NCBI GenBank assembly: GCA_963787005.1
Contig: CAWBBX010000105.1
Location: forward strand, 46,483-110,482
Reading direction: 5' to 3'
Source: FEN-1297 sp963787005
GTDB lineage: Bacteria > Bacteroidota > Ignavibacteria > Ignavibacteriales > Ignavibacteriaceae
Length of the DNA: 64,000 nucleotides
Positions within the stretch are counted from its first letter, which is position 1; the number at the start of each line of letters is the position of its first letter. A program made the translations under genes and the position numbers. Shown here one piece after another: positions 1 through 7,553 of this stretch. The notes under the pieces were generated by a model. The model was not told the origin of the DNA. It worked only from the letters and a program-made list of their open reading frames with translations, and searched no databases.

Positions 1-645
1 TTCTTGAATAGCTTCGTCGATATCATAAATAACATCAACTCCCAGTTCCTCAATATATCGCGGGATCATGGTTGAAGGTCCGCACACCGAAACTTTAGCA
101 CCCATTGTTTTTAAACCGAATATATTGGAAAGAGCTACTCTGCTGTGAGCTATATCGCCAACCAGGCACACTTTTAATCCCTCCAGTCTCTGCAATTTTT
201 CTCTTATCGAATACATATCGAGAAGCGCCTGTGTCGGATGCTCGTGTATACCGTCGCCGGCGTTGATGATGTTGGCGTCGCAGACTTTGGTAAGGAATAT
301 AGGGGCACCGGCCGCAGAATGTCTTACAACCACCATGTCTATTTTCATAGCTTCAATGTTACGGATGGTGTCTTTGAAAACCTCGCCTTTGCTTACGCTG
401 CTAGCGCTTACCGCAAAGTTTATCGAATCGGCGGACAGCCGTTTTTCCGCAAGTTCAAAAGAAATTCTCGTACGGGTGGAATTTTCATAAAACAGATTTA
501 CAACTGTTTTGCCTTGAAGGGTGGGAACTTTCTTTATTGGTCTTTCTAATACTTCTCTGAATGTTGTGGCGGTGTCTAAAATGAGCTGGATATCTTCTTT
601 GGGCACACCGTGCAGGCCCAGCAAGTGTCTACTGGATAGGGGCAT
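1..645 (-). CDS. pyrB: Aspartate carbamoyltransferase catalytic subunit (partial, C-terminus off the left edge)
   Basis: Reading the minus strand from the ATG at 643-645 gives about 215 residues without a stop up to the window edge. The carbamoyl-phosphate loop STRTR follows NLFYEN near residue 55, and an HPTQ motif lies near residue 137, both hallmarks of aspartate carbamoyltransferase. The enzyme joins carbamoyl phosphate and aspartate to give carbamoyl-aspartate, the first committed step of pyrimidine synthesis in the cytoplasm. The gene starts 15 bases after the pyrR stop, so pyrR and pyrB form one operon and should share the leader control seen upstream of pyrR. Roughly the last third of the protein (part of the aspartate-binding domain) lies outside the window. 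Confidence 0.95.
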   Translation of the reverse strand, partial: MPLSSRHLLGLHGVPKEDIQLILDTATTFREVLERPIKKVPTLQGKTVVNLFYENSTRTRISFELAEKRLSADSINFAVSASSVSKGEVFKDTIRNIEAMKIDMVVVRHSAAGAPIFLTKVCDANIINAGDGIHEHPTQALLDMYSIREKLQRLEGLKVCLVGDIAHSRVALSNIFGLKTMGAKVSVCGPSTMIPRYIEELGVDVIYDIDEAIQE

Positions 646-660
646 ATTTTATACTCTTAA

Positions 661-1206
661 TTAATCTTTATTAACATCAACCAAGTAGATGGCATCCTCG
701 CCGTCCACTTCTTCCATTTTAACTTTTATCTCTTCATCGATAGATGTAGGCGTGTTTTTTCCGACGTAATCGGCTCGTATAGGGAGTTCCCGGTGTCCGC
801 GGTCAACCAGGACAAACAATTGTATTGTATTAGGTCTTCCCATATCCATAATAGCGTTCATGGCGGATCGCACCGTTCTGCCGGTAAACAGCACATCGTC
901 AATAAGAATTATATCCTTGTCGTTAATATCAAATGTTATATCGGAAACGGAGACTTCGGGCTGCTTTAATCTTGTTCTGAAATCATCCCGGTAGAGAGTT
1001 ACATCGAGAACACCGAAAGGAAGCTCGATACCTTCTATCTCGCTAATCTTCGCAAAGACCCTTTTGGCCAAAAATTCTCCCCGTGTTCTCATTCCCATTA
1101 ATACAAGGTTTTTCGAGCCTTTATTTCTCTCGAGAATTTCATGGGATATTCGTGTAATGATCCTGTTGAGACCTACTTTATCGACCAATTTTGATTTTAT
1201 GCGCAT
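661..1206 (-). CDS. pyrR: Bifunctional pyr operon regulator / uracil phosphoribosyltransferase PyrR
   Basis: The 181-residue protein has the type I phosphoribosyltransferase fold, with the PRPP loop IDDVLFTGRTVRSAM near the middle and the N-terminal ITRISHEILERN block typical of PyrR. PyrR binds pyr leader RNA when UMP is high and lowers expression of the pyr genes; it usually also has weak uracil phosphoribosyltransferase activity. The start is ambiguous: ATG at 1206 is 11 bases from a strong AGGAGG (1218-1223), while an in-frame TTG at 1212 is only 5 bases away and would add two residues. The AGGAGG itself forms the 3' arm of a terminator-like hairpin. pyrB follows 15 bases downstream. Confidence 0.95.
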   Translation of the reverse strand: MRIKSKLVDKVGLNRIITRISHEILERNKGSKNLVLMGMRTRGEFLAKRVFAKISEIEGIELPFGVLDVTLYRDDFRTRLKQPEVSVSDITFDINDKDIILIDDVLFTGRTVRSAMNAIMDMGRPNTIQLFVLVDRGHRELPIRADYVGKNTPTSIDEEIKVKMEEVDGEDAIYLVDVNKD

Positions 1207-1212
1207 ATACAA

Positions 1213-1237
1213 AAAAGCCTCCTAGGATAATATCCTC
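1213..1237 (-). terminator. Attenuator hairpin in the pyrR leader, also masking the Shine-Dalgarno site
   Basis: On the minus strand an 11-bp stem (one G-A mismatch) with a three-base loop (ATT) runs over about 1218-1242 and is followed at once by CTTTTTTG at 1211-1217. It therefore has the form of an intrinsic terminator placed just before the pyrR start codon. Its 3' arm contains AGGAGG, the only good ribosome binding site for pyrR, so the fold could stop either transcription or translation. Coordinates are within a few bases. Confidence 0.75.
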
Positions 1238-1273
1238 GGAGGTTACCGTATTGTTGTTAAATTTAGTTCTTTC

Positions 1274-1308
1274 ATCCTTTTCCATCTCGCCGGATAGATT
1301 TAAAGGTT
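1274..1308 (-). promoter_or_regulatory. Putative PyrR-binding loop (anti-antiterminator) in the pyr leader
   Basis: The minus-strand leader contains UCCGGCGAG at 1286-1294, an exact match to the UCCNGNGAG core of the PyrR-binding loop known from Bacillus-type pyr leaders. CCUUU and AAAGG close it as an outer stem, giving the interrupted stem-loop shape expected of an anti-antiterminator. It lies about 30-40 bases upstream of the terminator hairpin. The match and hairpins are seen in the sequence; PyrR control is inferred. The antiterminator pairing itself was not clear by eye. Confidence 0.65.
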
Positions 1309-1385
1309 ATAATTTTATTTGAACTAACTTAAATTAATCCTGTGAGAAAGTAAAGGAAATATTTCGACCGGGCCATTTAAAATAA

Positions 1386-1410
1386 AAAGGCCCCTGTTTA
1401 AGAGGCCTTT
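1386..1410 (-). terminator. Rho-independent terminator after the OmpA-like gene
   Basis: A stem of about 8-9 bp (AAGGCCTC paired with GGGGCCTT, one G-U pair) with a seven-base loop is followed on the minus strand by TTTTTATTTT. It lies 22 bases after the ompA-like stop codon and before the pyrR leader, so it separates the two transcription units. Confidence 0.8.
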
Positions 1411-1431
1411 ATTCTAACATTAAGGAGATCT

Positions 1432-2592
1432 TTATTGAGCCAGCACCCTAAATTCTATTCTTCTGTTCATAGCTCTTCCCTGCGCCGTTTTATTGGATGT
1501 AATTGGATCTGCCTCACCATAACCGGCAGCTTTGAGTCTGTTCGGGTTCACACCTTTACCTATCAAGAAATTCCTAACGGCTTCCGCTCTCTCTTTAGAG
1601 AGTTTTTTATTGTATTTGTCAGAACCGATATTGTCGGTATAACCCTGAATCTCGACTTTTATTACCGGATTGGTAAGTAGAATCTGTACTGCGTTGTATA
1701 ATATCGGCAGCGATTCGGGGCGGAGACTTGCTTTATTGAAGTCAAAATTAACACCAACAAGCACCCAATTTTGAGGAATTGCAGATGGAGTCGCATTCTT
1801 TACGATTTTTTCGATCTTATCATAATCAACAACGGTCGGCTTTGAAGCGTATTTCTTTACGATCTCTTCAATTTTAGCGTAATCGATGTTTTGAGATATT
1901 CCGTCATAAAGATCGCAAAGTTTTGATCTCGGGCCCTTCGAGAAATAATATACCAGGCCGAGATTGAAAGTCATATAAGAATCTGTGGTTCCGCCAAAAA
2001 TTCCGCCGTTCGCCGTTCCACTGATACCATCAAATTTATTACTACCGGTGGTATGATATCCGAGTTCAGTTTTAACTTTCCAGTTCATCCCCGCATACCA
2101 TTCAGCTCCGAAATCCAGATTCACTTCGTAGTCTAAAAAGGAATCGTTGTTATTCGCAACTGGCGATCCGCTTACGGAATAATAAAGTCCGCCAACCCCG
2201 ACTCCCAGATAAGGTGAAACAGGCTCGCAAGGAACAAGATAGTAAAGCAGGTCAAAATCTCCGGCAAACGAATTGTTAGTAACAGTCTGAAGCGGTAAAC
2301 CTGTTTTTCCTTTCATATTTACATAAGTTCCCCCAAGTCTTAATCCCACATGTTCGGAAAAATTTCTCTGTATGGAAAGGTATCCACCGAATCCAACTGG
2401 GGTGGTAATCTGTAAATCTGTGCTGACATACCTTGGAAGTGCAGCTCCGAAACCGAAGCTCCAGCTATTTTGTGGCAACCAATCATATTTGGAAGGTGAA
2501 CTGTTTTCTGTTTGTGCCCGACTTTCCGGAATAAAAAGTATTAACATCGCTGAAAATATCAGCATTAATGTCTTTATCATTGGGATACTCAT
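1432..2592 (-). CDS. OmpA-family outer-membrane protein (beta-barrel plus peptidoglycan-binding domain)
   Basis: The 386-residue protein starts with a signal peptide (hydrophobic core about residues 8-22, cleavage near SRA-QT). Residues about 35-225 look like an eight-strand OmpA-type barrel, with alternating aromatic and glycine-rich strands and the label-like ending LGLVYYF. After a linker come residues about 275-386, the OmpA C-terminal domain, with the signature GYTDNIGSDKYNKKLSKERA and AAGYGE, which binds peptidoglycan non-covalently. It should sit in the outer membrane and tether it to the wall. A second in-frame ATG four codons in is an equally possible start. A terminator follows directly; the gene appears monocistronic. 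Confidence 0.9.
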   Translation of the reverse strand: MSIPMIKTLMLIFSAMLILFIPESRAQTENSSPSKYDWLPQNSWSFGFGAALPRYVSTDLQITTPVGFGGYLSIQRNFSEHVGLRLGGTYVNMKGKTGLPLQTVTNNSFAGDFDLLYYLVPCEPVSPYLGVGVGGLYYSVSGSPVANNNDSFLDYEVNLDFGAEWYAGMNWKVKTELGYHTTGSNKFDGISGTANGGIFGGTTDSYMTFNLGLVYYFSKGPRSKLCDLYDGISQNIDYAKIEEIVKKYASKPTVVDYDKIEKIVKNATPSAIPQNWVLVGVNFDFNKASLRPESLPILYNAVQILLTNPVIKVEIQGYTDNIGSDKYNKKLSKERAEAVRNFLIGKGVNPNRLKAAGYGEADPITSNKTAQGRAMNRRIEFRVLAQ

Positions 2593-2826
2593 CTTTGTTG
2601 CAAAATTTTCAACTTATTATGTTTTTTTCAAGTGTTAGATTATATAACGCATATTAAACTCTTTGATTACAAGATATTATAAAATAATTATAGAAACAAG
2701 AAAATTCTATTTATCTCTGCTGAATATCATGAACTTTGTTTACTTGGAATTTTAACGCAAACAGCTTATTTTAGCGTGTTCAAAATTGATTCATCATTTT
2801 TGAATTTCATTCGCAATTTATCAATT

Positions 2827-2908
2827 CGGGGTGTAGCCCCGATAGAATCGGGATAAACTCCGCCCGGTTAGCGCGTCCCGACGGAGTCGGGAAGGTCGGG
2901 AGTTCGAA
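2827..2908 (+). pseudogene. Degenerate tRNA-Pro copy with palindromic insertions
   Basis: The 5' acceptor strand, the GCCCGGTTAGCGCG D-arm block and the start of the T-arm match the intact tRNA-Pro 120 bases downstream. Two palindromes interrupt the copy: one of 16 bases at 2838-2853 within the D-stem, and one of 17 bases at 2876-2892 replacing the anticodon arm. The copy stops in the T-loop, so the 3' acceptor strand is missing. In the replaced anticodon loop position 33 is not T, so it cannot work as a tRNA. Confidence 0.75.
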
Positions 2909-2949
2909 AAAAGTTTAGTGTTTTTTTGATATTTAAAATTGTTCATATT

Positions 2950-3024
2950 CGGGGTGTAGCGCAGCCCGGTTAGCGCGCTTCGTTCGGGACGAAGAGGTCG
3001 GGAGTTCGAATCTCCCCACCCCGA
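2950..3024 (+). tRNA. tRNA-Pro (anticodon CGG)
   Basis: A full cloverleaf of 75 bases: acceptor CGGGGTG pairs with CACCCCG, the D-stem is GCGC/GCGC, the anticodon stem CTTCG/CGAAG encloses loop TTCGGGA with anticodon CGG, and the T-stem GGGAG/CTCCC encloses TTCGAAT. The discriminator base is A and CCA is not encoded. It reads proline codon CCG. Partial copies flank it on both sides. Open reading frames across this locus that give the peptide motif GWGDSNSRP are an artefact of translating a tRNA. Confidence 0.95.
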
Positions 3025-3043
3025 CATGGTTTTTGACACGTGA

Positions 3044-3274
3044 ATAATTTACAGCCCTAAAAGGGATAAATATTACATCGGCCACACGAATAACCTGCAG
3101 AGAAGACTTCACAAACATAATTCCGGTCAGACAACTTCTACAAAAACCGGCACACCATAGCAATTAGTTTACAGAAAAGAGTTTCAAACTAACAAAGATG
3201 CAAATAAGTTTGAAATCAAGATAAAATCCATGAATAGTCGAAAATATATTCAAAGACTAACTAACAGTGCTTAG
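3044..3274 (+). pseudogene. Decayed GIY-YIG nuclease gene fused to tRNA 3' ends
   Basis: Frame 2 translation from 3044 reads IIYSPKRDKYYIGHTNN and on through LVYRKEFQTNKDANKFEIK and IQRLT, which matches small GIY-YIG nucleases (UPF0213 type, about 80-95 residues). The catalytic-site motifs (YIIYS and YYIG) and the Arg-rich helix remain. The gene is dead: a TGA stands right before it where the start should be, and an in-frame TAG at 3158-3160 replaces the usual Trp after GTP. Its own stop (3272-3274) lies inside the next tRNA fragment. It starts 20 bases after the tRNA-Pro 3' end and is followed by a second copy of that 3' end. In related bacteria such genes are often found attached to tRNA ends. 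Confidence 0.75.
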
Positions 3275-3325
3275 CGCATCCCGACGGAGTCGGGAAGGTC
3301 GGGAGTTCGAATCTCCCCACCCCGA
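3271..3325 (+). pseudogene. 3' half of tRNA-Pro with palindrome in place of the anticodon arm
   Basis: The fragment begins at the D-loop (TTAGCGC), has the same 17-base palindrome (3279-3295) as the upstream degenerate copy where the anticodon arm should be, and then carries a perfect T-arm and acceptor 3' strand. From 3296 to 3334 it is identical, over 39 bases, to 2995-3033 of the intact tRNA locus including the trailing TGGTTTT. Confidence 0.8.
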
Positions 3326-3476
3326 CATGGTTTTCCGCACTTATATTATACTCGGCAATTAGCTTAATAAATTTTTTAGGGAATGTTAGCACTGCCTAAT
3401 AATATAAGGACTAAATTTTAAATGATAATTGAAATCGTCCGCTTATAAACATTTTTGTTAGTAAACGGACGCTTCT

Positions 3477-5885
3477 TTACTCATATTTTAAAGATTGTGC
3501 GGGATTTGCATATGCTGCTTTTATTGCTTTATAACCAACGGTTATCAATGCAATAAGCAGACTGCCGGCAATTGTAAGTATAAATAGCCACATTCCCGGG
3601 GTGATCCGATAAGCAAAATCATTCAGCCACTTATTCATTATATAGTACGCAATCGGTGCGGCAATGATGAAGGCAATAAATATTAATATTATAAATTCTT
3701 TTGAAAACAAAAATAGTATGCTGCCGGTAGAAGCGCCTAAAACTTTACGAATGCCGACTTCTTTTGTTTTTTGTGCGGCCATAAATGAAACCAATCCATA
3801 AAGTCCTAGACAAGATATAAAAATTGCAATGCCGGCAAATATCGAATATAAACTGGAGAGCCTTCTTTCCTCCGCGTAGAAGCTTTCAATTTTCTTATCC
3901 AAAAACTTTGCTTCATATACATAATCCGGGAATGTTTCGTTCCAGTACTTTTGAACGGTAGCTAATGTTTTTTTTACATCTGTCGGCGCAATTTTTATAT
4001 TCAATGATCTATATTGAGCTTTCCAGCAGCCCATTACAATTGGTTTAATCGGATCACGTAATGAGGATGAATTAAAATCCTTAATTACGCCGACAATCGG
4101 TGCATTGAGTATACCGCCCCAAAATTTAAGTTTTTTGCCTATAATATCCTGCGGATCGGATATTCCTATTTTTTTTAAGAAGGTTTCACTAACAACAAAC
4201 CCTCTTACTGTATCGGTTTCCGTATAAAGCCTGCCGGCTATTAAATGAAGATCATATAATTTAAAATAATCAACATCAGCCCATCTAAGATCAGCATTAA
4301 AATCGGAATTTTTTGTAGAATTATTAAATTTGAAGTCACTGTTCCAGTAATCATCATCGGAAGGACTGAAAGTACTATAACTTGCAATTTTAATATTTGC
4401 CTGCTGCAATAACCGGTTCTTTAAAGTCTGATATTTTGTCTGACTTACAGAATCATCAGGCACCGGCACAAGGAGAACCGAGTCTTTATTAAATCCTAAC
4501 GGTACATTTTGAAAATAATGCATTTGGCTTACCACTATCAGCACACCGATAATCAAAATCTGAGCAATGATAAATTGAACAACCACTAACCCCCTTCTTA
4601 ACGAAATTCCGCCGGGAGTTCTGACGGTTAATTTACCTTTAATTGCTGTAATCGGATTGAATCCTGATAAAACAATTGAAGGATAAAAACCCGAAAACAG
4701 CGTAACAAAAAAAGTAACAAGAAGCAGGAATAAAACTATTTTCGGGTCTAAGAAATAATTCAAACTCACCGAAGTTTGGATCAATCTATTTAAAAATGGC
4801 AGGGCAATGAATGCTAATATCACAGCTAGTATTACCGAAAGAATGGTGGTCAGCAACATTTCTATCATAAATTGGGTTGCTAACTGTTTGCGGGTACTCC
4901 CCAATACTTTTCGTATCCCGACTTCCATTGAACGGTTAATTGCCTGTGCAGTTGATAAATTTATAAAATTAACACAAGGTATTATTATTAGAAAAAGAGC
5001 AATAAGACTTAAAACGGTTAAAAGTGATTTATTGAATGTTCGGTCGTTATAATTATAAAAGCGGCTATCAAAATGGATTTCACTCAAAGGCTGGGCATAA
5101 AGTCCGTCTTTAACATATTCCGGCGGTTTATGTTTTACAACAAAATCATGCAAGAAAGAATTGAATTGCGTCCTGGATAATCCCGGCGGGAACAAAACAA
5201 AACAATTATTCCTTCCAATTACGGAAAACCAGTCATCCTTTTGGTCATTTTTGAAAGTCTTATAAGAAACAACAACACTTAGCGGAAAGTCAGTGTTAAC
5301 AGGAATATTATCAAGAATCCCCGTAATTTTAACGGTGTACTTGCTGTTAAATTTTATTGATTTACCTAAAGCCGTTTTCCAGTCGCCAAAATATTTTTCC
5401 GCGGTTGCTTTTGATAAAACGGCAGTATTGGGTTCCGATAATCCGGTTTTGGGATCTCCGGCGATCCATTTGAAATCAAAAATATTAAAAAATTGAGGTT
5501 CGCAAAAGAATGCCCCTTTTTGTTCAATAAATTTTTTTTCTTCCTTATTATTGTCGTACGGCAATACAATTATGGGGGCCTTTGTAATCTGAAATATATC
5601 AGCGACTTCTTTCAATCGAGGATAATCAATTCTTAGCGCCTCGGCAACCGGGAAAGGCGCGCCTGAAGAATATATATTTCCCTGGGGTGCGTGCCTTTCA
5701 GTAACTAACCTGTAAATATTTTCCTTGTTTTTATGAAACGAATCGAAACTGAGTTCGTAATTGATTACTAAATAAATGAGCAGGCAGGCGGCAATACCTA
5801 TAGCCAATCCGGTTACATTAATAATAGTATTGCTTTTATTGCGAGAAAAATTCCGAAGTGCCGTCTTTATGTAATTTCTGAGCAT
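3477..5885 (-). CDS. ABC transporter permease of the FtsX/MacB type
   Basis: The 802-residue protein has the layout of Bacteroidota/Ignavibacteria MacB-like permeases. It has an N-terminal membrane segment (about 20-42), a MacB-type periplasmic domain (to about 245), a first FtsX block of three membrane segments (about 285-430), a second periplasmic domain, and a second FtsX block (about 675-795). Both FtsX blocks contain the EVGIRKVLG motif that contacts the ATPase. Such proteins couple ATP hydrolysis in a separate MacB-like subunit to movements in the envelope, often for drug or lipoprotein export; the substrate cannot be told. No ATPase gene is adjacent. The gene stands alone, with an 800-base gap upstream. 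Confidence 0.88.
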   Translation of the reverse strand: MLRNYIKTALRNFSRNKSNTIINVTGLAIGIAACLLIYLVINYELSFDSFHKNKENIYRLVTERHAPQGNIYSSGAPFPVAEALRIDYPRLKEVADIFQITKAPIIVLPYDNNKEEKKFIEQKGAFFCEPQFFNIFDFKWIAGDPKTGLSEPNTAVLSKATAEKYFGDWKTALGKSIKFNSKYTVKITGILDNIPVNTDFPLSVVVSYKTFKNDQKDDWFSVIGRNNCFVLFPPGLSRTQFNSFLHDFVVKHKPPEYVKDGLYAQPLSEIHFDSRFYNYNDRTFNKSLLTVLSLIALFLIIIPCVNFINLSTAQAINRSMEVGIRKVLGSTRKQLATQFMIEMLLTTILSVILAVILAFIALPFLNRLIQTSVSLNYFLDPKIVLFLLLVTFFVTLFSGFYPSIVLSGFNPITAIKGKLTVRTPGGISLRRGLVVVQFIIAQILIIGVLIVVSQMHYFQNVPLGFNKDSVLLVPVPDDSVSQTKYQTLKNRLLQQANIKIASYSTFSPSDDDYWNSDFKFNNSTKNSDFNADLRWADVDYFKLYDLHLIAGRLYTETDTVRGFVVSETFLKKIGISDPQDIIGKKLKFWGGILNAPIVGVIKDFNSSSLRDPIKPIVMGCWKAQYRSLNIKIAPTDVKKTLATVQKYWNETFPDYVYEAKFLDKKIESFYAEERRLSSLYSIFAGIAIFISCLGLYGLVSFMAAQKTKEVGIRKVLGASTGSILFLFSKEFIILIFIAFIIAAPIAYYIMNKWLNDFAYRITPGMWLFILTIAGSLLIALITVGYKAIKAAYANPAQSLKYE

Positions 5886-6691
5886 ACTTAATCCCCCATA
5901 GATTAATTACTAATAAATATTTACTGCCGGTATGCAGTTAAGTTATACGACAATGATTTAATAAATGAACATGAATCATTGGCCTATCGTGTATAATTAA
6001 TTATAACTTGAAAATACGTTAAATTCAGCACAAGGTTCCGATGGTTATCGACGAGTGATTATGATCCTCTTTTCCCTTTATAAATTGATGTTATTTAATT
6101 TAATAAAATTTAATCGTATAACAAGGTTGGTGGAAAAAATTTATTTATATAAATTACAAATTAATGTGGAAATTTCGTTTCCGTATAACTTACTTAATTG
6201 CTTAATACGGTTTATGTAACACTACTATAGTTCTGAAGCGAAATATAAATAGTTCAAACCGTTCTTATAATATTACTGGCCATTTAAAACCCATACCATA
6301 TTGTTAGTTTCAGCTGATTATCTTGATATATTTATTTCCGTTTAATTTATTAATTTTACCGAAAGTATCATAGTGAAAAGTTACACAAATACCGGCAGAC
6401 CGACATCCGAAAATATTGTCTTTAAAACCAACTAACCATATGTGAAAATACTAAAGGTCACATGGCTGATCGGTTTCTTCTTCATCTCAAATTGCTTAAT
6501 TTTCCGTTAGAGAGTTTCGAGGAGTGTGAAATATAATTAATCTCATGGGTCATCATTCGTTCATATTATGGATTCGATACCTCCCTTACTAAAAAGGAGG
6601 ATAAATTTTCAAAGATTTTTTCTTAAGAAATATATAAAAGTTCGTTTTTAATATTATATCACTTTTCAACAAAATAATCATAGGACGTACA
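5886..6691. other. Intergenic region, no gene recognised
   Basis: About 800 AT-rich bases lie between the permease gene and the yajQ gene, whose starts face away from each other. Both promoters must be here, but I could not place them with confidence. I see no conserved RNA, repeat or pseudogene. Confidence 0.6.
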
Positions 6692-7189
6692 ATGGCACAA
6701 AATCATTCTTTCGATATAGTCTCGGAAATCGATCTGCAGGAAGCGGACAATGCCGTAAATCAGGCGACAAAAGAAATTCATCAGAGATATGATTTGAAGG
6801 ATTCCAACACGGAAATAGAATTAAACAAAAAGGATAAATTAATCAACATTAATACAAAAGACGATTACTCACTGAAAGCCAGCGTTGATATACTTCAAAC
6901 AAAATTCATCCGACGAAATATTTCCATACTTGCACTGAAACTAGAAGAACCTGAAACCGCTGGCGGAGGAAGAATTAGGCAGAAGATCAATCTTCAAAGC
7001 GGAATTTCTAAAGAGAACTCGAAAAAAATTACGAAGATGATTAAGGATTCTAAGCTGAAGGTTAATGCCCAAATTCAGGATGAGCAGGTAAGAGTTCAGG
7101 GAGCGAAGATCGACGATCTTCAGGCAGTCATTAAATTGGTCAAGGAAGCCGATCTGGATTTCCCGACCCAGTTCGTGAACATGAAATAA
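6692..7189 (+). CDS. YajQ family nucleotide-binding protein (UPF0234)
   Basis: The 165 residues match the YajQ family along their whole length, including the start MAQNHSFDIVSEIDLQE, the block EIHQRYDLKDSNTEIE, and the ending DLDFPTQFVNMK. The family folds as two ferredoxin-like domains. Some members bind cyclic di-GMP and act with transcription factors (known in Xanthomonas), and others were described as nucleotide or RNA binding; which applies here is unknown. The protein is cytoplasmic, with no signal peptide. It stands alone in its transcription unit. Confidence 0.93.
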   Translation: MAQNHSFDIVSEIDLQEADNAVNQATKEIHQRYDLKDSNTEIELNKKDKLININTKDDYSLKASVDILQTKFIRRNISILALKLEEPETAGGGRIRQKINLQSGISKENSKKITKMIKDSKLKVNAQIQDEQVRVQGAKIDDLQAVIKLVKEADLDFPTQFVNMK

Positions 7190-7553
7190 GAAGAATATTA
7201 ATCACCCTGTTTAAATTAATAGTTTATTAGCATCCGGAGGTAACATTTTTTAATCATGCACCTTAGAATCCGCGTAAACATTATATCAAGAAAATCACAC
7301 CGTCCCTAAAATAAGCATCCATTTACTTAAAGTTCTTGCTTTTTCATCCTAAAAAGAGGATTTTAAATGAAATTTTTTTCCTAACAGAATCTGACATTTA
7401 GCAAGTCATGTGAAGCCAGCGGATTAATTCGCTCCTGTTTTATATAGTTCATGCATCTGGCCGCGTACAAGACATAATGCCCGGAGAGAATTAAAAGTAT
7501 AGACCAGGGATATCAAGTTAGTCAATTACTTTTCGGAAGTGCTACACTAAAAC
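7190..7553. other. Intergenic region, no gene recognised
   Basis: A 364-base AT-rich spacer between yajQ and the histidine kinase gene. I see no clear terminator, repeat or conserved RNA; it presumably carries the kinase promoter. Confidence 0.5.

Noticed and set aside
2821..3163. Two minus-strand frames of 72-76 residues over the tRNA-Pro locus (with GWGDSNSRPLRPERS and VGVGRFELPTSS)
   Set aside because: These peptides come from translating tRNA genes antisense, a well-known annotation artefact; the tRNA cloverleaf and the GIY-YIG relic explain the sequence.
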